A DNA stretch of 64,000 nt. It comes from Ceratothoa steindachneri. Taxonomy: Eukaryota > Arthropoda > Malacostraca > Isopoda > Cymothoidae. The notes beneath the pieces are model-generated. The model was not told the origin of the DNA. It saw only the letters and a list, made by a program, of their open reading frames with translations, and did no database searches. A program made the translations under genes and the position numbers. Every line of letters begins with the position of its first letter. Position 1 is the stretch's first letter. Of this stretch, positions 1-9,741 are shown in pieces. The DNA lies in the NCBI GenBank assembly GCA_963969495.1, contig OZ018326.1:153698306-153762305 (forward strand). Reading direction: 5' to 3'.

Positions 1-1365
1 CACATGGAACTTCTGTGCTGGAAAAGAAATTCCACGTGGAATTCCCTCAAGGTTTGACTGATCGCACCGTAACGATAACGTGGATTTGAAGTATCCTAGT
101 GTAGATAGAGGGGAATAGGAAAAGGGACAAAGAAAAATAATAGCGTAGGCAGGTTGCGAACAGCTTCTCGCGTCGCTGGACCACTATTAGTCAGCAGTGA
201 ATCCACTCGGCCATCCTGAGTCTCAAAAAGACTCATTCAAACGAAGCTTTTAAGCCGCTCGCCTGCACTTCTCGTACGCTATACCCCTAATGAACAGATA
301 AGTGTTGATTACAGTTCCATACTCCCCCAACCGCGAAAATAATTTACGAAAGTGAGAAAGATGTTACTCGAGAGACGAACACGATATAATGAGGTCGTCG
401 ATGTAGCAAAGCACGAACCGATGATATCTCCGAACCCGATGCATAAATTGTTGTAGTGTTACGAAGGCCACAAGGCATTCGGAGAATCTCGACGAGTCAA
501 TGGTAGTGGTTATCGTGGTCTTTGGATGTTCTCAAGATGAATTGCATTATGGTATAAGATTCGAACCAGATCGAAGAGAGAGAAGAAAAACATCCAAAGA
601 GGAAAAAAAAGGGAAAATTCGAAAGGTATGGCAAAGGATAAATATCCACGATAGTACGATAGTTCAAAGCCCTATAATAGTCTAAAACATTTAAGTCACC
701 AGGTGTAGATTTACATACTACATTGAGTGGAGAGGTTCAAGGAGATTCTGATGGACGGGCACTGCCAGCATTGCCGAAAGTCTATCTCGGGATAGACATC
801 TAGGACAAACGAAATCAGGACGCCCTGTCGTCTTTATCCGGTCAACTACATTTTGATTAATGTGTTTTTCCTTTGAAAATGGAATGAAATATGCAGGAAA
901 CTCTTGCAGAATGCATTGGATGTGTGGTTCAGCCCAAGCAAGACAGGCTTTAGGGAACTGTGAGAATAGAAACGTGAAGCACATACAGTAAAAAAGATGG
1001 TGTGGTTGCCAAGCTTGCGATTCTACTAGTCAAGTAAGAGTTTCTAGTCAGGGAGAAAATCGAGGCTCAAAATAGGTACTTTACCTCGATACTAACTTTC
1101 TTCCCCCGAAAAACTACCCGAAAGACGAGAGAAACCTGAAGATTACGACTTCCATTGGTCATATTTTCTGAACAATTAGTAGCGCAAAGAACTAAATACG
1201 AGGAGAGGCAAGTTTTGTCACCGTGAGAGTCTGGAAGAATATTGCACTCAACATGAGTGTCTTCCAAGAACGTAAGACCAAAATGTTGTTCATAGATACA
1301 CCGGAAGGAGGGGTTTGAGGGAGGCGAAAGGAAGAAGAGACGCAGAGGTGGTCGAACCTCCACGA
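1..1365 (-). mobile_element. Decayed Ty3/gypsy LTR retrotransposon (protease and reverse transcriptase remnants)
   Basis: Minus-strand translations show three pieces in the order expected of a gypsy pol. At about 1270-1070 there is an aspartic-protease-like stretch, FLEDTHVECNILP, followed by NGSRNLQVSLVFRVVFRG, which resembles the retropepsin region after DTGA. At 984-718 comes the start of the reverse transcriptase, with IKTTGRP and LSRDRLSA matching the usual HHI-TTGRP...PRRLS-DRL segment. At about 650-290 is the palm, with the catalytic YIDD encoded at 405-394. Frameshifts and stops break every piece, and the middle of RT is missing. No LTR is visible, so the element probably extends beyond the window edge or has lost its ends. 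The family assignment rests on these motifs only. Confidence 0.62.
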
Positions 1366-1902
1366 CTTGCCCCTCTAGTTTATATGAGACGAAAATATTT
1401 GAGGGTTCAGACCACGTGACCAGTTAATCTTAAAGTTTTACTGAGTCTCGGCGAATGAGACTCGACGGTTGAAAAATTATATTTTGAATTTGATGAAATT
1501 TTTAAGGGTTGAAAAACTGAGTACCAATTTATAGAGGCTTATAGGTATGTCTTCAAGCTCTATTCCCCGACATAATGATTAGGAAATGAAACCAAAAGAA
1601 AGGAGATTAATTAAATGTATAAACGAAGATTAAATATTTTATCAAGCAACAAACGAGGGAACACGTGGTCTGAATGACAACGGGCAATGAACTTACGCTA
1701 CAGCAACAGTACCTGTGTCTCGGTCAGTGAGTCGCTGTGATGCATTTCAGGTATGAATACCAGCCTTGACGTAAAATAGCTAACCAACAACCAATTAACC
1801 AGAGTTTTCTTAGAGTTGTCGGAAAATTAGCTAAAAAATGTAGGAGAAAGAATGGGGTTAATCTACCTGTAAAACAGATTTAAATAAAATAAAGAATAAG
1901 GA
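1366..1902. other. No recognised feature
   Basis: AT-rich sequence. I see no coding run, repeat structure or RNA gene here. Confidence 0.5.
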
Positions 1903-1990
1903 GACAAGATGGAGTGCTACATGTCGGCTTTTTAGATATAAAAAAGCCTTTGACTTCGTGAACAGACATAAATTATTAGAAATAAAGAGG
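1903..1990 (+). pseudogene. LINE reverse transcriptase scrap (motif A)
   Basis: The + strand reads GFLDIKK and, after a one-base slip in an A run, KAFDFVNRHKLLE. Together they match motif A of LINE reverse transcriptases (LDI-KAFD-V-R--L). The fragment is too short to assign to one of the window's named families, and it lies just before the start of the LINE-C endonuclease. Confidence 0.5.
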
Positions 1991-2099
1991 GTAAGGGTCA
2001 GTAATACGAATGGAGTTGAACGGTAGGTGAGATAGGAAATGTGAGACAAGGTGCCGAATGAAGGCAAGAAAGGTGAAGAGAAAAATTCCACCGAATTAG

Positions 2100-2432
2100 C
2101 AAGTGTATGAAAGTTGGATGTATAAATGTGAGAGGATGGGGAGTTGGCAAATGTGAGGATGTGAGTAAAGAGAAATGAATGGCAGCCTGATATAGTAGGC
2201 TTGACTGAAACTCGGCTAAGAGATGAGTTACAGGTAGATGGCAGCCAGTATGTAATGATTGGTAAGGGGCGGAACAAACACTAGAAGGGAGGAGGGGTAG
2301 CTATTATACATAGGAAAAATAGGAACTTGAGAGTAGAGAGGTTGAATATAGATATACTTGCAGTGAAAATTGAGTGTGCAGGTGACTGGAGTAACACTGA
2401 GAGATTTGTGGTGGCTTTGGTATACATTGAAG
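2100..2432 (+). mobile_element. LINE-C, ORF2 endonuclease, 5' half (split by LINE-B copy 1)
   Basis: The + strand reads MKVGCINVRGWG, then DIVGLTETRL and GGGVAIIHRKN. This is the N-terminal part of an apurinic-type (EEP) LINE endonuclease, with the N of INVRG and the E of TETRL as expected catalytic positions. Two stops interrupt it. The reading breaks off after FVVALVYI at 2432 and resumes at 3317 with NRTKYSILKELV and MIMGDMNA, so the 884 bases between are a later insertion. No reverse transcriptase of this element is left in the window. Confidence 0.7.
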
Positions 2433-2980
2433 CAAGAAATAGGGCAAATAGAGTGCTGGGTTTTATTAAGAGAAATGTCAGTTACAAAAGTAAGGAGGTT
2501 ATTCTTAAACTCTATAACTCTTATGTTAGGCCACATCTAGAGTACTGTATACAGGCATGGTCCCCACATTTTAGACAGGATATTAACCTTCTTGAGTCAG
2601 TGCAACGGAGGGCAACAAAGATTATTCCTTCCCTGAGGCACCTTGAATATGAAGATAGACTGAGGGTATTAAATATGTTCTCGTTCGAAAGGAGGTGTGT
2701 GAGAGGGGATATGATTGAGCTGTTTAAAATTTTTTCCGGGATAGATAAATTGGATGTTAGCAAGTTTTTTGAGTTAGATGATGGAAATCGGACTAGAGGT
2801 CACCACTTGAAAATTAAAAAGCAAGGGTGTAGGTTGGATTTAAGAAAATATTTTTTCACCAATAGAGTGGTAGACTTCTGGAACAAATTGCCGCAGAGGG
2901 TAGTAGGTAGTCCAAATCTAAATGTATTTAAGAGTAGGTTGGATGAGTTTATGGGAAGGGAAGGTTGTGATGGTTCCTAA
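2433..2980 (+). pseudogene. LINE-B ORF2, C-terminal part of reverse transcriptase
   Basis: An open frame of about 180 residues from IEARNRANRVLGF to the stop. It contains EVILKLYNSYVRPHLEYC, NLLESVQRRATK, FFTNRVVDFWNKLP and FKSRLDEF, the conserved thumb and C-terminal region of CR1/L2-type LINE reverse transcriptases. The polymerase palm and the endonuclease are absent. The frame is undamaged, but the upstream ATG at 2327 belongs to LINE-C, so the apparent fusion ORF starting there is an artefact of nesting. There is no RNase H. Confidence 0.85.
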
Positions 2981-3134
2981 GTTTTGTATATATTAATATT
3001 GTTTGTATATATCTATAGCTGCATGATTTAGTTCTTGACAAGCCTTGATTGGTGATACCCTTGTTTCTGGATGCAATCCTCTGGATGTAGTCTTCCTGGG
3101 AGTTTGGGTGCCTTGAAAAAGAGGCCGCTTGACT

Positions 3135-3174
3135 CGGATGACCTATGATGAGCCCTTGTGGCTTTTGTCATCCG
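3135..3174 (+). other. LINE-B 3' tail stem-loop 1
   Basis: CGGATGAC at 3135-3142 pairs with GTCATCCG at 3167-3174 across a 24-base loop. It recurs in every LINE-B tail in the window (about 5718-5757, 8847-8886, and with a shorter loop near 16056-16090). A 3' hairpin is a known recognition element for the reverse transcriptase of several LINE clades; that role here is inferred. Confidence 0.65.
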
Positions 3175-3251
3175 TTATATTATATTGTGGGGGACTTTGA
3201 TTTTGTCTTCCCCTGGTGATGGTGCTTTTTGTGGGTGGGTTTTGACGGAGG

Positions 3252-3291
3252 CGGATGACCTTTGATAGGCCCTTGTGGCTTTTGTCATCCG
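3252..3291 (+). other. LINE-B 3' tail stem-loop 2
   Basis: A second CGGATGAC...GTCATCCG pair with the same 32-base start-to-start spacing, 117 bases after stem-loop 1. Both loops contain CCCTTGTGGCTTTT, so the two are diverged duplicates. It directly precedes the TTATG repeat that ends the element. Confidence 0.65.
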
Positions 3292-3316
3292 TGTAATTAT
3301 GTTATGTTATGTTATG

Positions 3317-3437
3317 ACTGTTGAGAGTGAATAAGATAGGATTGAGAATAGGACTAAGTACAGCATCTTGAAAGAATTGGTGAGAGTGAATGATGGAGAA
3401 AAAGTGATGATTATGGGAGATATGAATGCCCGGTAAA
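3317..3437 (+). mobile_element. LINE-C, ORF2 endonuclease, continuation after LINE-B insertion
   Basis: The reading continues from 2432 with ENRTKYSILKELV and MIMGDMNAR. GDMNA is the GD-N catalytic motif of EEP endonucleases. The coding signal stops at about 3437, so LINE-C is truncated or deleted here. Confidence 0.65.
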
Positions 3438-3461
3438 TATGTAGATTGGCAACTTGAACAA

Positions 3462-3632
3462 TGGGATGTAAACTATTTCATCATTTCATCCGTGTTTCAA
3501 TATGTTTCATGTTTTTGGAGTAAATTTAAAGGGACGGCTCATGTAGAGGTAAATGCAATGGGGATTACCCTATAATGATCCTGAGTTTCAATCAATTGGG
3601 AGGGGGGTCTTGGGGGCCCCTGTGTCTCTGAG
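3462..3632 (+). repeat. Repeat J copy 1
   Basis: A segment with ACTATTTC, GTTTCATGTTTTTGGAGTA, GGACGGCTCATGT and ATGATCCTGAGTTTCAATC, ending in a G-rich run. Related sequence occurs at 4195-4312 (same strand) and about 9742-9865 (opposite strand). It has no coding potential and an unknown class. At 3637-3665 a scrap of LINE-B tail in reverse orientation follows. Confidence 0.5.
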
Positions 3633-3688
3633 TTAACATAACATAATTACACGGATGACAAAAGGGCAATACTTCAGATTCGAGGCGT

Positions 3689-4433
3689 ACGGTAGATGGC
3701 GTTGTTAGTCGGCTACAATTTTGGGCTACAGCATATCTCTTATGACGTCAGACGGTAGCGTCAGATGTGACAATCACTGCGTTATATTTTTTTGTTGTTT
3801 TGGGGATTTGTAACTTTTAGTCTATTATTTACTAAATATCTGCGCTCTGCTCGTTTATAGTTTTGTTCTAAGTTAGGTAAGGTTTCTTGATGTCTTTTAT
3901 TGTTTTTTGTTTTGTTTTTGTATTTTTTGTTTATTGCGAATGATAACAGCTTCTTACTGGCAACATCGTATCTTATAAATAGGACCCATTTTGCAAATGT
4001 TTTTCTTTCGTTAGTGTTTTCGTGCTCTCCATGTGCTTCTTTGTTATTCAAATTCGGCTTTACTTTGTATGATCGCGAAAAACTTTTAGATTATCTAGTG
4101 GCGCATAAATTAATCAAGAAACCTATAAAAGTAAGAATTGTTTGTTATTAGGTTAGGTTTTTCTGTCAGTAAAAAGCTGTTGGGGAGAACCCCCCCCCCC
4201 CGGAAATTCAAGGGGACTGCTTGTGGGGGAGATATCACTGCAGGGGGACCACCCTACAATGATCGTGAGTTTCAATCAATTGAGGGGGGGTCTGGGGGGT
4301 GCAGCCCCCCAGTATATACTCATATACAAAAAAATATTACACCAATATTTTTCACAGCTGACGCTCCCGTCTGACGTCATAAGAGATATGCTGTAGCCCA
4401 AAATTGTAGCCGACTAACAGCGCCATCTACCGT
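3689..4433. mobile_element. Non-autonomous DNA transposon with 81-bp terminal inverted repeats
   Basis: Bases 3689-3769 and 4353-4433 are near-perfect inverted repeats (outer end ACGGTAGATGGCG, inner part GACGTCAGACGG), with only a few mismatches over 81 bases. The 745-bp element has no transposase; its interior is AT-rich, with a run of 13 C at about 4189-4201 and repeat J copy 2. No clear target duplication is seen, and the right end abuts LINE-A copy 1. It is best described as a MITE or foldback-type element of unknown superfamily. Confidence 0.75.
4195..4312 (+). repeat. Repeat J copy 2 (inside the TIR element)
   Basis: It shares ATGATC, TGAGTTTCAATCAATTG and the flanking G-rich stretch with repeat J copy 1, in the same orientation. 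Its place inside the TIR element means that either J is part of that transposon family or it inserted into it. Confidence 0.5.
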
Positions 4434-5336
4434 GGAGTTCCGCAAGGATCTGTTTTGGGTCCCTTGCTATTCTTAATTTATATTAATGATCTTGACATAG
4501 GTATAAGTAGTGACCTGAGTAAATTTGCTGATGATACTAAGCTAGGTAGGGCCATTAGGGCTGATTCTGATGCTGTTGTAATGCAGGAGGAATTGACCAT
4601 TCTGTCCAATTGGGCTGAGAAATGGCAAATGAAGTTTAACATAGACAAATGTAGTGTACTTAGTATAGGTAGAAATAATCCACTGAATAGTTATAAATTA
4701 AATGGGAGAAATTTAGGGAGGACCGATTGTGAGAGGGACTTGGGTATTTTGGTAAGTTCAGACCTTCGTCCTAGAAAGCAATGCCTAAATGCTAAGAATA
4801 AAGCTAATAGGATATTGGGATTCATTAGGAGGAGTGTAATCAATAAGAGTGCTGAAGTCATTCTAAAACTGTATCTGGCGCTAGTTAGGCCTCATCTAGA
4901 CTATGCAGTACAATTTTGGTCACCATATTATAGGAAGGATATTGATTTGCTTGAGTCTGTGCAGAGAAGGATGACAAAGATGATTGGTGGGCTAAGGAAC
5001 TTACCTTATGGTGAAAGGCTCAGAAAACTAAATCTACATACATTGGAAAGGAGAAGAGTCAGAGGGGAATTGATTGAAGTCTTCAAATGGGTAAAAGGAT
5101 ATAATAAAGGGGATCTGGGTAAGGTTCTTATACTTAGTGAACATGACAGGACACGTAGCAATGGGTTTAAGCTTGATAAGTATAGGTTTAGGAAGGAGAT
5201 TGGGAGGAATTGGTTTACAAATCGTGTGGTAGATGAATGGAATAGGCTCACTAGACATGTGGTTGAAGCCTCCTCTCTGGGTAGTTTTAAGAATAGATTA
5301 GATAAATATATGAATGAGGCTGCTAGATGGGACTGA
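4434..5336 (+). pseudogene. LINE-A ORF2, palm and C-terminal part of reverse transcriptase
   Basis: About 300 residues without a stop. In order: GVPQGSVLGPLLFLIYIND, the catalytic FADDTKL (consensus F/Y-ADD), NWAEKWQMKFNIDKC, EVILKLYLALVRPHLDYA, DIDLLESVQRRMTKM, LERRRVRGELIEVFKW and NWFTNRVVDEWNRL. All of these are conserved in CR1/L2-type reverse transcriptases. The endonuclease, linker and fingers are missing through 5' truncation. The ATG at 4455 is internal to the ancestral frame. Confidence 0.88.
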
Positions 5337-5590
5337 CTTTTTTATGTACATATGTATATATTTTTCTAAGGAGTGGGGAGATTATTTTGCGGTTGCATGA
5401 ATGGACATAATCCTCTGGATGCATTTTATGTATATTGTAGATTAGATCTGACGAACTCCTGTAAAGGGTGACAATCTTGATGACTTTTCTCTGGTAAGAA
5501 ATCTTTTGTGTGTTGACTGGAACAGGAGCTGCCAAGTGTAGGCCATGAACGGTCTTTTGCAGTCTCCTTCTTTTCTTATGTTCTTATGTA
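4434..5590 (+). mobile_element. LINE-A copy 1, 5'-truncated CR1/L2-type LINE
   Basis: It starts at the GVPQGSVLGPLL motif of the reverse transcriptase, right at the end of the TIR element, and runs to a 3' tail ending in TTCTTATG repeats (about 5570-5587). The 3' untranslated part contains AATCCTCTGGATG (about 5419-5431), which is also present in LINE-B tails. It is nearly identical to LINE-A copies 2 and 3, so these copies are comparatively young. Confidence 0.82.
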
Positions 5591-5606
5591 ATCTGAAGTG
5601 TTACCG

Positions 5607-6512
5607 ACAAAAGCCACAAGGGCCTATCAAAGGTCATCCGCCTCCGTCAAAACCCACCCACAAAATGCACCATCACCAGGGGAAGACAAAATCAAAGTCC
5701 CCCACAATATAATATAACAGATGACAAAAGCCACAAGGGCTCATCATAGGTCATCCGAGTCAAACGGCGAGTCAAACGGCCTCTTTTTTAAGGCACCCAA
5801 ACTCCCAGGAAAACTACATCCAGAGGATTGCATCCAGAAACAGGGGTATCCCCAATCAAGGCTTGTCAAGAACTAAATCATGCAGCTATAGATATATACA
5901 AACAATATTAATATATACAAAACTTAGGAACCATCACAACCTTCCCTTCCCATAAATTCATCCAACCTACTCTTAAATACATTCAGATTTGGACTACCTA
6001 CTACCCTCTGCGGCAATTTGTTCCAGAAGTCTACCACTCTATTGGTGAAAAAATATTTTCTTAAATCCAACCTACACCCTTGCTTTTTAATTTTCAAGTG
6101 GTGACCTCTAGTCCGATTTCCATCATCTAACTCAAAAAACTTGCTAACATCCAATTTATCTATCCCAGAAAAAATTTCAAAGAGCTCAATCATATCCCCT
6201 CTCACACACCACCTTTCGAACGAGAACATATTTAATACCCTCAGTCTATCTATATATTCAAGGTGCCTCAGGAAAGGAATAATCTTTGTTGCCCTCCATT
6301 GCACTGACTCGAGAAGGTTAATATCGTGTCTAAAATGTGGGGACCATGTCTGTATACAGTACTCTAGATGTGGCCTAACATAAGAGTTATAGAGTTTAAG
6401 AATAACCTCCTTACTTTTGTAACTGACATTTCTCTTAATAAAACCCAGCATTCTATTTGCCCTATTTCTTGCTTCAATACACTGCTTAGAAAACCTTAAT
6501 AACTTATCTATT
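5607..6512 (-). mobile_element. LINE-B copy 2, 3' segment (tail and ORF2 C-terminus)
   Basis: On the minus strand this is the downstream end of a LINE-B that starts near 9735. The ORF2 C-terminus reads from VIDKLLRFSKQCIEARN (about 6512) to a stop at 5930, nearly identical to LINE-B copy 1, followed by the tail with both stem-loops. It joins in sense to the segment starting at 7568 once LINE-A copy 2 is removed: GVV at the left edge continues as IDKLLRFSKQC. Confidence 0.82.
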
Positions 6513-7567
6513 AGAACATAAGAACATAAGAAAAGAAGGAGACTGCAAAAGACCATTCATGGCCTACACTTGGCACCTCCTGTTCCAGTCAACACACAAA
6601 AGATTTCTTACCAGAGAAAAGTCATCAACATTGACTCCCTTTACAGGAGTTCGTCAGATCTAATCTACAATATACATAAAATGCATCCAGAGGATTATGT
6701 CCATTCATGCAACCGCAAAATAATCTCCCCACTCCTTAGAAAAATCTATACATATGTACATAAAAAAGTCAGTCCCATCTAGCAGCTTCATCCATATATT
6801 TATCTAATCTATTCTTAAAATTACCCAGAGAGGAGGCTTCTATCACATGTCTAGTGAGCCTATTCCATTCATCAACCACACGATTTGTAAACCAATTCCT
6901 CCCAATCTCCTTCCTAAACCTATACTTATCAAGCTTAAACCCATTGATACGTGTCATGTCATGTTCACTAAGTATAAGAACCTTACCCAGATTCCCTTTA
7001 TTATATCCTTTTACCCATTTGAAGACTTCAATCAATTCCCCTCTGACTCTTCTCCTTTCCAATGTATGTAGATTTAGTTTTCTGAGCCTTTCACCATAAG
7101 GTAAGTTCCTTAGCCCACCAATCATCTTTGTCATCCTTCTCTGCACAGACTCAAGCAAATCAATATCCTTCCTATAATATGGTGACCAAAATTGTACTGC
7201 ATAGTCTAGATGAGGCCTAACTAGCGCCAGATACAGTTTTAGAATGACTTCAGCACTCTTATTGATTACACTCCTCCTAATGAATCCCAATATCCTATTA
7301 GCTTTATTCTTAGCATTTAGGCATTGCTTTCTAGGACGAAGGTCTGAACTTACCAAAATACCCAAGTCCCTCTCACAATCGGTCCTCCCTAAATTTCTCC
7401 CATTTAATTTATAACTATTCAGTGGATTATTTCTACCTATACTAAGTACACTACATTTGTATATGTTAAACTTCATTTGCCATTTCTCGGCCCAATTGGA
7501 CAGAATGGTCAATTCCTCCTGCATTACAACAGCATCAGAATCAGCCCTAATGGCCCTACCTAGCTTA
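6513..7567 (-). mobile_element. LINE-A copy 2, 5'-truncated, inserted in LINE-B copy 2
   Basis: It has the same protein and tail as LINE-A copy 1. The 3' repeat (TTCTTATG units, minus strand) lies at 6513-6535 and the truncated 5' end falls within the codons after FADDTK. The open frame 7524-6769 encodes about 250 residues, from MQEELTILSNWAEKW to the stop, without internal stops. Host and element are on the same strand. Only AAT is shared at the two junctions, so the target duplication is short or eroded. Confidence 0.85.
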
Positions 7568-8787
7568 TGGCCATTACTACTCCTAGATCTTTCTCATCCT
7601 CTACTGAGCTCATCCAATGCCCATCCATTTCATAGTTAAATTCTCTATTATCCTTTCCCATGTTAATAACTTTGCACTTATCAAGGTTGAAAGTCATTTG
7701 CCACTTATGTGCCCAGGATAGCAATTTATTTAAATCCCCCTGCACTTTAAAATTATCATCAATATCTTTAACTACAGCTGCTAATTTGGTATCATCCACA
7801 AAAATTGACACTTTATTATTAACTGCCTCCACAAGATCGTTTATATAGATGACAAATAATAATGGACGGAGAACTGATCCCTAAGGAACCCCACTGATAA
7901 CATCCCTCCACTCTGACTTTACACCATTTAGCACTACCCTTTGCTTCCTGTCTTTCAGCCACTCAGCTATCCAATTTGAAACACCCCCACATATCCCAAT
8001 CATTTTTAATTTATGAACTAGTCTCCTATGTGGTACCTTATCAAATGCTTTACTAAAATCTAAGTAAATTATATCTACATTCTCTCCCTTATCTACTTGA
8101 TCTGTTACAAACTCCAGAAAGTCTAGTAAGTTAGTCAAACAGGATCTACCTAATCTAAACCCATGCTGAGCATCGCTGATTAACCCCTCCCTCTCTAGAT
8201 GTTGGCAAATCCCTTTTTTAACTATTTTCTCAAGAATTTTACAGACTACAGTAGTTAAGCTAACCGGTCTAAAGTTATTTGGATCCTCTTTACTACCCTT
8301 CTTGAAAATGGGGACTACATTCGCTCTCTTCCAATCATCGGGTATTTCTCCATATTCCAGTGACCTAGTATATAACTTCTCCAGAGCTATTGAGATACTT
8401 TCTACACCTTCTTTAAGTATCCTAGAATGAGGCCTTGGTAGTATCCCATTCACCTATTAGTCCTTTTATCATCCTCCGATCCACACTAATGTTAGTAAAC
8501 ACCTCTTTCCCTGACTCATGAGTACTATACATAAGACTATTTAGTTTCTCCTTTGTAAATACTGATGCAAAATGACCATTTAGTACCTCAACTATTTCCT
8601 CATCAGTTTCTCTCACAACCCCTTCATATTTGATAGGTCCTCCTATTTTAACTCTGCCAGACTTGTTATTAATTTTATAGTAACTAAAGAACTTTCTAGG
8701 ATCTTTGTTGCTATCCTGAGCTAATTTAATTTCTGACACCCTTTTGTTCTTTATAATCTTATTTAACTCATTCCTAGCCATTCTATA
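7568..8787 (-). mobile_element. LINE-B copy 2, middle segment (reverse transcriptase fingers and palm)
   Basis: Minus-strand reading gives the endonuclease-RT linker (KNKRVSEIKLAQDSNKD, FASVFTKEK), then RANVVPIFKKGS, NNFRPVSLTTVVCKILEK, DAQHGFRLGRSCLTNLL, the motif A YLDFSKAFDKVP, and after one frameshift the catalytic FVDDTKLAA and NLDKCKVINMGK, ending in EKDLGVVM. It is a near-complete CR1/L2-type palm, but it is frameshifted near 7870 and 8450 and interrupted twice by other LINEs. Confidence 0.85.
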
Positions 8788-9026
8788 ATCCTCTGGATGT
8801 AGTTTTCCTGGGAGTTTGGGTGCCTTAAAAAAGAGGCCGTTTGACTCGGATGACCTATGATGAGCCCTTGTGGCTTTTGTCATCTGTTATATTATATTGT
8901 GGGGGGACTTTGATTTTGTCTTTCCCTGGTGATGGTGCTTTTTGTGGGTGGGTTTTGACGGATGCGGATGACCTTTGATAGGCCCTTGTGTCTTTTGTCA
9001 TCCGTGAAATTATGTTATGTTATGTA
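8788..9026 (+). mobile_element. LINE-B stub: 240-bp, extremely 5'-truncated insertion
   Basis: This stretch matches the LINE-B 3' tail from AATCCTCTGGATG through both stem-loops to a terminal TTATG repeat, in + orientation, while the surrounding LINE-B copy 2 is on the minus strand. The host reading stops at YKKLQV on one side and resumes at EDYRMARNEL on the other. It is therefore a separate insertion of just the 3' end, and looks like a SINE although it is explained by truncation. Confidence 0.78.
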
Positions 9027-9735
9027 CCTGTAATTTTTTGTATGCCCTTTTCTTCTCTGAAATTTTTCTAGCTATCTCCTGATTCCACCATAATGGTTTC
9101 CTACTTTTGTTCCTAATGGCCTTCATTGGGATACATTGTTCTTGGACTACATTTATTATATGCTTGAAAGTATCCCACATCCCATAAGCATTTTTACCTC
9201 TGAATTCTACATCCCAGTCTACCAAATTTAGCAAGCTTCAAAGTTTTACATAATCTCCCTTATGAAAATTTGGAACTTTTTCAGCATTCTCGGTTATTTT
9301 ACCCTTTTCAATTCCCAAGTTAAAACGAACTATCTGATGGTCACTATTTCCCAATGCTTCCCCAACAGTCAATTCTTGAACTAAATGATCACTGTTAGAA
9401 AGTACTAAATCTAATATATTGTCCTTTGACTAATGTACATATTATAGCCCTGTAAATCAAATTCACTTATAGTGTCACTAAATTCTATTTCATTAACCCA
9501 TGATTCAGTAACGCATAATATATCTATATCCTCATTGCTAATATAACTAAATAGCTCATCCTTCTTGTTTCTAAGACTACGAGCATTTGTATAGAAACAA
9601 TTTAACCCCCCTATCCCTGAAGCACCTCTTGAAACTTGAATGACCTCACCTCTATCGCCTTGGAACCTATTTCTGTTATCTGCCAAGTCAATTCTACTTT
9701 CAGTACTATAATGTCCTCTCATAATTCCCTGATTT
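9027..9735 (-). mobile_element. LINE-B copy 2, 5' segment (endonuclease)
   Basis: Minus-strand reading gives LNCFYTNARSLRNKKDEL and DIDILCVTESWVNE, the first EEP catalytic motifs (N and E), then with frameshifts LTVGEALGNSDHQIVRF (the SDH motif) and KPLWWNQEIARKISEKKRAY. The part with the GD-N motif is deleted. Upstream of 9735 the sequence changes to repeat J, so the 5' end of LINE-B is lost. Confidence 0.75.
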
Positions 9736-9741
9736 AGGATC

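Larger units (their letters stand above)
2433..3316 (+). mobile_element. LINE-B copy 1, 5'-truncated CR1/L2-type LINE, inserted in LINE-C
   Basis: This copy holds only the last part of ORF2 (to 2980) and a 336-base 3' untranslated tail. The tail carries two similar stem-loops and ends in repeated TTATG units (about 3297-3316), a short 3' repeat typical of CR1-like LINEs. The same tail follows ORF2 in LINE-B copy 2 on the other strand, so it belongs to the element. Reading of LINE-C resumes right after it. The severe 5' truncation is what aborted target-primed reverse transcription leaves. Confidence 0.8.

Noticed and set aside
180..225. tRNA-like TGGCCGAGTGG on the minus strand near 208-218
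   Set aside because: Only an A-box-like string; there is no B box, anticodon stem or acceptor pairing around it.
2327..2980. 217-codon ORF as a single protein
   Set aside because: It fuses a LINE-C endonuclease piece to LINE-B RT by nesting; the junction at 2432 has no counterpart in other copies.
8788..9026. An independent SINE family
   Set aside because: In this window the same sequence is always the LINE-B tail, so extreme 5' truncation explains it; kept as a question in the findings.
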